Below the pieces are notes generated by a model. It had not been told where the DNA came from, did no database searches, and was given only the letters and a program-made list of their open reading frames with translations. 44,862 bases of DNA, from assembly GCA_934474225.1 (NCBI GenBank), contig CAKSLU010000011.1, positions 1 through 44,862 of the forward strand, written 5' to 3'. The stretch comes from an uncultured Eubacteriales bacterium (GTDB taxonomy: Bacteria; Bacillota; Clostridia; Oscillospirales; CAG-272). Numbering within the stretch: the stretch's first letter is position 1; every line of letters starts with the position of its first letter. The translations under genes were made by a program, and so were the position numbers. This document shows, one piece after another, positions 1 through 5,916 of this stretch.

Positions 1-899
1 CCGCAGGAAACCGTGTGGCAGACCACCTGATAGCCCATGCGCTGTGCCTTTGCGATGAAGGCGCGCAGCGCCTCGTCCCCGCCGAAGCGCTCGTCCGAGG
101 GGTACTGCTGGGGGAAACGGCCGTCATGGCCGCCGGGTCCCCAGCCGACGAGGCAGATCTCCGCCTTGTCAACGCCTTTTGCCTGCATACGGTCCACGAT
201 CTTGTTCAGCCGCTCGACATCGCAGGCGACAAACATCTCGGGCTCGTTTGCAAGGTTCTGATGGCGCACCGGGGTGGGAATCGGCTTCCAGCCCATGCGG
301 ATGCGCAGCTCCATGCCGTCCGCCGCGCGGCGGAGCGGCTCACGCAAGGCGGCACGCTGCCGCAGCGGCACGCAGCCGCAGAAGTCCATCTGATACTGCC
401 GGTAGGCACGCGCCATCGCGGAATAGCTTGCGCCCGGCATGCGCGTGTAGACGATCTCGACATCCTCGTCCGGCTCGTCGCCGTCGAAGCGGAACTGCGG
501 CGTGACGGTGTAGACGCCGTTCTTCACCTCGATCTCGAAGCGGCCGTCAAACGCCTCGCCGCGGATGTGGACAAACACGGCGCGCTCGCTCTCGCAGGCA
601 AAGCCGCAGACCAGCGTCGCGGTCGGCCAGGTCTTGAACAGTGTGTCCGGCTTTTCGTCAAAGCGGGTCAGCGCAAAGCCGTAATAGAAGTTGGTGGGGT
701 AAAACATGTAGCCCGCGTCGCCCGCATGTGCGGTCGTCAGCGTCGATTCCACGCGCAGCGTTTCCATGCGCGGGTTGGACAGTGCGGCGCGCGGAATCAC
801 CACGCGGATTTCACCTCCGTTTTCGCGGACGGCGGGCGTAAAGGTTTTTGTAAAGCCGCCGACCGTGACGCCGGTGACCTTGAAGTTGTACTTTTCCAT
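1..899 (-). CDS. putative cytosolic glycoside hydrolase-like protein, C-terminal part beyond window
   Basis: About 299 residues are visible, beginning MEKYNFKVTGVTVGGF; the 3' end runs off the window. ATG at 899 is preceded by CGGAGGAATT, a strong ribosome site. There is no signal peptide, so the product is probably cytoplasmic. The first ~170 residues look like a beta-rich domain. Later come alternating helix/strand stretches (for example VDKAEICLVGWGPGGHDGRF followed by AFIAKAQRMGYQVVCHT) resembling the first strands of a TIM-barrel glycosidase, possibly of the DUF5696/GH-like group. The family assignment is tentative because the catalytic part is missing. The promoter carries the same AraC operator as the neighbouring secreted protein and solute-binding protein, so a role in breaking down an imported oligosaccharide is a reasonable inference. 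Confidence 0.6.
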   Translation of the reverse strand, partial: MEKYNFKVTGVTVGGFTKTFTPAVRENGGEIRVVIPRAALSNPRMETLRVESTLTTAHAGDAGYMFYPTNFYYGFALTRFDEKPDTLFKTWPTATLVCGFACESERAVFVHIRGEAFDGRFEIEVKNGVYTVTPQFRFDGDEPDEDVEIVYTRMPGASYSAMARAYRQYQMDFCGCVPLRQRAALREPLRRAADGMELRIRMGWKPIPTPVRHQNLANEPEMFVACDVERLNKIVDRMQAKGVDKAEICLVGWGPGGHDGRFPQQYPSDERFGGDEALRAFIAKAQRMGYQVVCHTVSC

Positions 900-933
900 A
901 ATTCCTCCGTAAAACCGATGGGGTTGTACCTTC

Positions 934-993
934 AGTATATCGGTTTGGCGGGCGGAATTCAATGTACTTTTTTGCACGCGAATTGTATTTTTC
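934..993 (-). promoter_or_regulatory. AraC-type operator and promoter of the glycosidase-like gene
   Basis: Read on the minus strand: distal box GAAAAATACAATTC (993-980), a 13-bp spacer, proximal box TACATTG (966-960), a 20-bp gap, then a -10 TATACT (939-934). Three other promoters in this locus have the same boxes with the same 13-bp spacing and a 20-21 bp gap to the -10. No separate good -35 is seen, as expected when an activator sits next to RNA polymerase. Confidence 0.7.
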
Positions 994-997
994 AATC

Positions 998-1033
998 AAG
1001 AGAAGGCAGGCGCAGCAGCACCTGCCTTCTCTT
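998..1033 (-). terminator. hairpin after the small ORF (probable terminator)
   Basis: Inverted repeat AAGAGAAGGCAGG / CCTGCCTTCTCTT with a 10-nt loop, directly after the stop of the 1039-1230 gene. The T-run is better on the plus side, so it may act in both directions. Confidence 0.6.
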
Positions 1034-1038
1034 TTGTA

Positions 1039-1230
1039 TCAGTTGGAGAAGAATTCTTCCCAGGTCATCCCACGATACTGCGCAGAATCAACATTAAATG
1101 TATTCAGTCCGCCGCGCATCTCATATTCGCCGGGCGTTGGGGCGCCGCTTGTCAGCAGAATATCGTTTGCCGCAAGCTCCACTTTTTCAAGGGTCGGTGC
1201 CGTATAAACCGTATGTTTCATTCTGTTCAC
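1039..1230 (-). CDS. small protein translationally coupled to the secreted repeat protein
   Basis: 63 residues from a GTG at 1230 that overlaps the upstream gene's stop by 4 bases (GTGA); an ATG at 1221 would give 60 residues starting MKHTVYTAPTLEKVEL. The product has no signal peptide or membrane segment. Its layout, a basic start, then YTAPTLEKVELAANDILLTSG, then an acidic aromatic tail ending EEFFSN, resembles a frequent but uncharacterised class of ~60-residue proteins in gut Clostridia (Y-x-x-P-x-L-E-x...DI-x-x-x-SG). It has no cysteine. Function is unknown; a role as a peptide precursor or assembly partner cannot be told apart from sequence alone. Coupling suggests fixed stoichiometry with the large upstream product. 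Confidence 0.6.
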   Translation of the reverse strand: MNRMKHTVYTAPTLEKVELAANDILLTSGAPTPGEYEMRGGLNTFNVDSAQYRGMTWEEFFSN

Positions 1231-3764
1231 ACTCCCATCTCGGTAAGGATCCCGTTCACGCTCGCGCCAACCAGAATCGGCAGCGTAATCTGCCCACCGT
1301 CAACCGTGGCAAATGCCCAGGCGTAAATCGCGGTGTCCAGTTCCTCGTGCGGAATCTCGGTAATATCCAGGGCAAAACTCGTCTCGTTTCCGGTGGTCTC
1401 CGTGTAAGTGACCATCTTTGCCGTGCCGATCGCCTCGGTCTTGGCGACAAAGATACCGTAGTTTGTCACCACAGCATCCGCCGGCGTCGAGAGTTTTGCA
1501 ATCAGGCGGATTGCGCCGATGCCGTTTTCATCGGACAGCGCCGAAACGCTGACCTTCTCAAGGTTAGCGGTGGTGGCGGGAATTTCGCGGTGCACCGTAA
1601 AGCCGGAAGCCGCGATGGCTGCATAGCCGGGGGTGCTGCGCACATTCGCGGTCGTCGCCAGGGTAACATCGCCGCTCGCGGTCAGACCGACGCTGCCGTT
1701 CGGCTTCATGGCAAACGCGCCGACCGTGCCGCCGGTCCAGAGCAGGGTCAGATCGCTTGCCGCGACATTGTGAATCCCCGCGCCGTAAACCGCGCCGACC
1801 GATGCATCGCCGAACACTTCCACATTGACGCTGCCGACCGTGGTGTTTCTCGACTGATAGCCTGCCGCATACAGTTCGTTGACCTCAGCCATACCGCCGA
1901 TGCGCACATTGATGTCGCCGTAGGTGCAGGCGTTTGCCGCCGTGACGCCCTGCGCCGTGCCGAACTGACGCGGACCGCCGACCACGATCATATCGCTGCC
2001 GGAGAGCACGGTGACATTCGTTGCCGTGGGTCTGTCCACATACTTCGGACCGGCTGCGCCGCCGAAGTTATGCTGCACGCTGCCGACCACCCAGAACGCC
2101 TTGCCGATGTCAGTGCCGGTATAGTTGTTCATCACAACGCCCTCGCCGATGGTGACGGCATGATGCTGACCGACCACCATAAAGGAGGTGCCGTCCGACG
2201 ACTCAAAGGTGACATTCTCAAAGGTCGTGTCGTCCGCAAGACCAAAGCGAGTATACTTCGAGGTCTTGTAGACCGCGCCGCTGTCGCGATAGTCCACACC
2301 GCCATACACGCTGGTAATCGTGATGGACTTTGCGGAGTGCGCGCGTGCAAAGGGGTCCTTCTGCAAAAATTCGCCGCAGAGGACGACTGTGCAGTCCTTG
2401 TCGGGGTCGAGCAGGTTGTACGCCGCGTTGAGGCCGGCAACCGCTGTCTCCGGGGTCCGACCGTCCGCCTCATTGTTGCCGCTCCCGCTCAGGTACACGA
2501 CCGTTGCCGTGCCTATCGCCGGAATCTCGCGGGTCTCAAACGCATCGCAGTTTTCGCAGGTGCGCTTCTCCTCGCCGGGGACGCCGACGGCAGCGGGCGT
2601 CACAACCATCCATGCACCAAAGGTGTGATCGGTCTTTGCAAGCACGCCCTCCTCGGTTGCCGAGCAGGTCTTGCAGGTGTAGAGCGCCGTGCCGTCCGCC
2701 TGGCAGGTTGCCGGCGTCAGCACTTTGCCGTTGTCGTAGTCAAAATCGTGCGTGTGCAGTTCCTGCGCCGTAAAGCCGGAAGCCGCGACGGCAGCATAGC
2801 TGTCGCTGTAGCGCACGTCCTCGGTCGTCTCAAGCGTCGTCCCATCGGTGGCAGTCAGACCGACCTTGCCGTTCGGCTTCATGGCAAACGCGCCGACCGT
2901 GCCGCCGGTCCAGAGGAGGGTCAGATCGCTTGCCGCGACATTGTGAATCCCCGCGCCGTAAACCGCGCCGACCGATGCATCGCCGAACACCTCCACGCTG
3001 ACACTGCCGACCGTGGTGTTTCTCGACTGATAGCCTGCCGCATACAGCTCGTTGACCTCAGCCATACCGCCGATGCGCACATTGATGTCGCCGTAGGTGC
3101 AGGCGTTTGCCGCCGTGACGCCCTGCGCCGTGCCGAACTGACGCGGACCGCCGACCACGATCATATCGCTGCCGGAGAGCACGGTGACATTCGTTGCCGT
3201 GGGTCTGTCCACATACTTCGGACCGGCTGCGCCGCCGAAGTTATGCTGCACGCTGCCGACCACCCAGAACGCCTTGCCGATGTCAGTGCCGGTATAGTTG
3301 TTCATCACAACGCCCTCGCCGATGGTGACGGCATGATGCTGACCGACCACCATAAAGGAGGTGCCGTCCGACGACTCAAAGGTGACATTCTCAAAGGTCG
3401 TGTCGTCCGCAAGACCAAAGCGAGTATACTTCGAGGTCTTGTAGACCGCGCCGCTGTCGCGATAGTCCACACCGCCATACACGCTGGTAATCGTGATGGA
3501 CTTTGCGGAGTGCGCGCGTGCAAAGGGGTCCTTCTGCAAAAATTCGCCGCAGAGGACGACTGTGCAGTCCTTGTCGGGGTCGAGCAGGTTGTACGCCGCG
3601 TTGAGGCCGGCAACCGCTGTCTCCGGGGTCCGACCGTCCGCCTCATTGTTGCCGCTCCCGCTCAGGTACACGACCGTTGCCGTGCCTGCTGCCGAAGCGC
3701 AAAGTGCAAATGTCAGGAGCATCAAAAGCGCCGTGACAAGTGCGATGCCGAATTGTTTTTTCAC
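1227..3764 (-). CDS. large secreted protein with two near-identical beta-helix-like domains
   Basis: 845 residues. The signal peptide covers residues 1-26 (MKKQFGIALVTALLMLL... cut after ASAA). Two copies of a ~290-residue domain start at about residues 27 and 418 with GTATVVYLSGSGNNEADGRT; this start and the many short T/V-rich turns suit a right-handed beta-helix or pectate-lyase-like fold. Between them (about 335-415) lies a linker with paired CxxC motifs (CKTC, CENC), seen in many clostridial exported proteins. The last ~115 residues form a different domain beginning near VSVSALSDENGIGAI. No dockerin, SLH or LPXTG anchor is visible. It is the first gene of the unit with the small ORF, and its promoter has the AraC operator. 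Probably extracellular and polysaccharide-related; no catalytic residues were identified. Confidence 0.75.
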   Translation of the reverse strand: MKKQFGIALVTALLMLLTFALCASAAGTATVVYLSGSGNNEADGRTPETAVAGLNAAYNLLDPDKDCTVVLCGEFLQKDPFARAHSAKSITITSVYGGVDYRDSGAVYKTSKYTRFGLADDTTFENVTFESSDGTSFMVVGQHHAVTIGEGVVMNNYTGTDIGKAFWVVGSVQHNFGGAAGPKYVDRPTATNVTVLSGSDMIVVGGPRQFGTAQGVTAANACTYGDINVRIGGMAEVNELYAAGYQSRNTTVGSVSVEVFGDASVGAVYGAGIHNVAASDLTLLWTGGTVGAFAMKPNGKVGLTATDGTTLETTEDVRYSDSYAAVAASGFTAQELHTHDFDYDNGKVLTPATCQADGTALYTCKTCSATEEGVLAKTDHTFGAWMVVTPAAVGVPGEEKRTCENCDAFETREIPAIGTATVVYLSGSGNNEADGRTPETAVAGLNAAYNLLDPDKDCTVVLCGEFLQKDPFARAHSAKSITITSVYGGVDYRDSGAVYKTSKYTRFGLADDTTFENVTFESSDGTSFMVVGQHHAVTIGEGVVMNNYTGTDIGKAFWVVGSVQHNFGGAAGPKYVDRPTATNVTVLSGSDMIVVGGPRQFGTAQGVTAANACTYGDINVRIGGMAEVNELYAAGYQSRNTTVGSVNVEVFGDASVGAVYGAGIHNVAASDLTLLWTGGTVGAFAMKPNGSVGLTASGDVTLATTANVRSTPGYAAIAASGFTVHREIPATTANLEKVSVSALSDENGIGAIRLIAKLSTPADAVVTNYGIFVAKTEAIGTAKMVTYTETTGNETSFALDITEIPHEELDTAIYAWAFATVDGGQITLPILVGASVNGILTEMGV
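1700..2509. repeat. tandem intragenic repeat, copy A
   Basis: Matches 2873-3682 at an offset of 1173 bp (391 codons). From about 1880 to 2509 I see no differences from the other copy; a few substitutions lie at the 1700-1880 end. Confidence 0.9.
2873..3682. repeat. tandem intragenic repeat, copy B
   Basis: Partner of 1700-2509. It encodes the N-terminal of the two beta-helix-like domains. The near-perfect identity, synonymous sites included, points to a recent duplication or continuing gene conversion. Confidence 0.9.
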
Positions 3765-3814
3765 TGTTATCTTACTCCTTTCGCCGATGCCTTTCGCACC
3801 GTTGTCATATTTTA

Positions 3815-3874
3815 GTTATAGCATTTCCATTGTGCATTGGCAATGTATTTTTCGGGTGAACGGTTGTAATTTTC
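3815..3874 (-). promoter_or_regulatory. AraC-type operator and promoter of the secreted repeat protein
   Basis: On the minus strand: distal box GAAAATTACAACCG (3874-3861), a 13-bp spacer, proximal box TACATTG (3847-3841), a 20-bp gap, then a -10 TATAAC (3820-3815). The distal box overlaps the -35 of the divergent araC promoter, so one bound protein could activate this gene and repress araC. Confidence 0.7.
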
Positions 3875-3892
3875 AGTAAAGCTTGCTATAAT
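3864..3892 (+). promoter_or_regulatory. promoter of araC copy 1
   Basis: TTGTAA (3864-3869), a 17-bp spacer, then TATAAT (3887-3892). Transcription would start near 3899, giving a leader of about 16 nt. The -35 lies inside the distal operator box of the divergent gene. Confidence 0.7.
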
Positions 3893-4752
3893 GGTGCCGA
3901 AAGGGGGGACGCCTATGGCAGAACGACTCACGCTGGACGCCATCGAGCCAAAGCATCTTTTCTGCAACATTTACGGGCTGCCGCAGCGCTGGCAAAAGGG
4001 CGAAAGTTGGAGTTTCATCGGTTCGCCGCGCCCGGACCACGGCTTTGCCTTCATCCTCTGCGACGAGGTCTACATCAAGACCAAGGACGGTACGGAGCGC
4101 TATTTTGCGCGCGGCAACCTTTTGTATATTCCGAAGGGCTATGAATATTATGTAGAATACCGCGGCACGACCGGCACCTTCTCGGACATCCTCGTCAACT
4201 TTGACATCTGTGACCTTGCCGGCGGCGAATATGCCTTTGCCGACGAGGTGACCTGCCTGCTTCGTGCCGTGCCGCCGCAGCTGGAAAACGACATTGAAAA
4301 GCTGGCGGAGGCGAGCACCAATCTGAAATACCCAGCCCTGCGCGTGACCCGCATGTTCTGCGCGCTGCTGGAGTCGCTGCTGGCGCACACCATGCTGCTC
4401 GGCGCGGACGACGGCGGCAGTGCCGACCCGACCGCGCCCGCGCGCTTCTACATCGACCACCACATCGGTGACAAGATTGCCGTGGCAAAGCTCGCCAAGA
4501 TGTGCCTGCTGTCCGAATCGGCGTTCCGCAAGGCGTTCCATTCGGCGACCGGCATGTCGCCCGCACAGTACAAGATGCATGCCAAGATCCGCAAGGCGCA
4601 GGACTTGCTTGCCGGTACGCCGGAGCTGTCGATCGCCGAGATCGCGGACATGCTCGGTTTTTATGATATGTCCTATTTCTACAAATCCTTCATCGCACAG
4701 GTGGGTATCACGCCGGGGCAGTACCGCGACGAAAAGCAGACCGCACGCTGAG
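3871..4752. repeat. tandem araC duplication, copy 1
   Basis: Matches 4885-5766 at an offset of 1014 bp. It begins just downstream of the -35 of the copy 1 promoter and ends at the araC stop codon. Sequence beyond it diverges. Confidence 0.9.
3915..4751 (+). CDS. AraC-family transcriptional regulator, copy 1
   Basis: 278 residues from ATG at 3915, preceded by AAGGGGGG; an in-frame ATG at 3891 lies on the -10 box and cannot be the start. The N-terminal ~150 residues form a cupin-like sensing domain (RYFARGNLLYIPKGYEYY). The C-terminal ~100 residues hold two helix-turn-helix motifs: IAVAKLAKMCLLSESAFRKA, then IAEIADMLGFYDMSYFYKSF with a typical AraC ending (GITPGQYR). The gene lies divergent to the secreted protein and upstream of the solute-binding protein. 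Members of this family usually sense a sugar and activate nearby transport or hydrolase genes; the operator boxes around it fit that. The ligand is unknown. Confidence 0.9.
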   Translation: MAERLTLDAIEPKHLFCNIYGLPQRWQKGESWSFIGSPRPDHGFAFILCDEVYIKTKDGTERYFARGNLLYIPKGYEYYVEYRGTTGTFSDILVNFDICDLAGGEYAFADEVTCLLRAVPPQLENDIEKLAEASTNLKYPALRVTRMFCALLESLLAHTMLLGADDGGSADPTAPARFYIDHHIGDKIAVAKLAKMCLLSESAFRKAFHSATGMSPAQYKMHAKIRKAQDLLAGTPELSIAEIADMLGFYDMSYFYKSFIAQVGITPGQYRDEKQTAR

Positions 4753-4766
4753 GCGGCGCGAATATC

Positions 4767-4827
4767 GAAAAATACAACCCGCATAGCGGATTCTACAATG
4801 CGGAACTGTCGAAAAGTGTGCTACCAT
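4767..4827 (+). promoter_or_regulatory. AraC-type operator and promoter, now ahead of araC copy 2
   Basis: Distal box GAAAAATACAACCC (4767-4780), a 13-bp spacer, proximal box TACAATG (4794-4800), a 21-bp gap, then TACCAT (4822-4827) within an extended -10 (TGTGCTACCAT). The layout matches the promoter of the solute-binding protein gene at 5807-5867, so it looks like the remaining control region of a lost sister gene. Confidence 0.65.
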
Positions 4828-4877
4828 AGCTTCAGAGGTTGCTATCCAACTTGAATTTTACAAAAACGGAGGCATTC

Positions 4878-5765
4878 ATGAAGCTTTCAGTAAAGCTTGC
4901 TATAATGGTGCCGAAAGGGGGGATACGCATGGCAGAACGACTCGCGCTGGACGCCATCGAGCAAAAGCATCTTTTCTGCAACATTTACGGGCTGCCGCAG
5001 CGCTGGCAAAAGGGCGAAAGTTGGAGTTTCATCGGTTCGCCGCGCCCGGACCACGGCTTTGCCTTCATCCTCTGCGACGAGGTCTACATCAAGACCAAGG
5101 ACGGTACGGAGCGCTATTTTGCGCGCGGCAACCTTTTGTATATTCCGAAGGGCTATGAATATTATGTAGAATACCGCGGCACGACCGGCACCTTCTCGGA
5201 CATCCTCGTCAACTTTGACATCTGTGACCTTGCCGGCGGCGAATATGCCTTTGCCGACGAGGTGACCTGCCTGCTTCGTGCCGTGCCGCCGCAGCTGGAA
5301 AACGACATTGAAAAGCTGGCGGAGGCGAGCACCAATCTGAAATACCCTGCCCTGCGCGTGACCCGCATGTTCTGCGCGCTGCTGGAGTCGCTGCTGGCGC
5401 ACACCATGCTGCTCGGTGCGGACGACGGCGGCAGTGCCGACCCGACTGCACCTGCGCGCTTCTACATCGACCACCACATCGGCGACAAAATTGCCGTGGC
5501 AAAGCTCGCCAAGATGTGCCTGCTGTCCGAATCGGCGTTTCGCAAGGCGTTTCATCAGTCGACCGGCATGTCGCCCGCGCAGTACAAAATGCATGCCAAG
5601 ATCCGCAAGGCGCAGGACTTGCTTGCCGGTACGCCAGAGCTGTCGATTGCCGAGATTGCGGACATGCTCGGTTTTTATGATATGTCCTATTTCTACAAAT
5701 CCTTCATCGCACAGGTGGGTATCACGCCGGGGCAGTACCGCGACGAAAAGCAGACCGCACGCTGA
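4878..5765 (+). CDS. AraC-family transcriptional regulator, copy 2, with fused N-terminal extension
   Basis: The core from ATG 4929 is 278 residues and differs from copy 1 at only four positions (T6A, P12Q, and SA to QS before TGMSP in the first DNA-binding helix pair). An upstream in-frame ATG at 4878 has a strong site (CGGAGGCATTC) and adds 17 residues, MKLSVKLAIMVPKGGIR. That ATG and its ribosome site match the start of the solute-binding protein gene at 5917, so copy 2 has inherited a foreign leader. The -35 used by copy 1 is missing here, though TATAAT (4901-4906) remains. Translation from 4929 (AAGGGGGG) is also possible. I annotate the longer form because its site is better and transcription probably comes from 4822-4827. 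Confidence 0.85.
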   Translation: MKLSVKLAIMVPKGGIRMAERLALDAIEQKHLFCNIYGLPQRWQKGESWSFIGSPRPDHGFAFILCDEVYIKTKDGTERYFARGNLLYIPKGYEYYVEYRGTTGTFSDILVNFDICDLAGGEYAFADEVTCLLRAVPPQLENDIEKLAEASTNLKYPALRVTRMFCALLESLLAHTMLLGADDGGSADPTAPARFYIDHHIGDKIAVAKLAKMCLLSESAFRKAFHQSTGMSPAQYKMHAKIRKAQDLLAGTPELSIAEIADMLGFYDMSYFYKSFIAQVGITPGQYRDEKQTAR

Positions 5766-5766
5766 C
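4885..5766. repeat. tandem araC duplication, copy 2
   Basis: Partner of 3871-4752. The junction at 4885 follows ATGAAGC of a vestigial gene start. Confidence 0.9.
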
Positions 5767-5806
5767 CTGTAGCCGACCCGCAGCCGGGCCATTGCCTACC
5801 TATATC

Positions 5807-5867
5807 GGAAAATACAATTCACAGCGCGGATTCTACAATGCAAAAATGCGGGAAACTGTGCTACCAT
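5807..5867 (+). promoter_or_regulatory. AraC-type operator and promoter of the solute-binding protein gene
   Basis: Distal box GGAAAATACAATTC (5807-5820), a 13-bp spacer, proximal box TACAATG (5834-5840), a 21-bp gap, then TACCAT (5862-5867) with an upstream TG three bases before (extended -10). Confidence 0.7.
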
Positions 5868-5869
5868 AA

Positions 5870-5891
5870 CTGCGGAAGCAATCTTCCGCAG
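5870..5891 (+). promoter_or_regulatory. perfect 22-bp dyad at the predicted transcription start
   Basis: CTGCGGAAG-CAAT-CTTCCGCAG: 9-bp arms with a 4-bp loop, spanning the start expected from the -10 at 5862-5867 and followed by TCATTTTTAT. It could be an operator for a dimeric regulator, a 5' mRNA stem, or an attenuator. It is absent from the related leader at 4828-4877. Confidence 0.55.
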
Positions 5892-5916
5892 TCATTTTTA
5901 TACAACGGAGGCATTT

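Noticed and set aside
1098..3815. Long plus-strand open frame (905 codons) opposite the secreted repeat protein
   Set aside because: It is a mirror of the GC-rich minus-strand gene: it is Arg/His/Ala-rich, has no ribosome site, and repeats only because the real gene does. The minus frame has a signal peptide and start signals.
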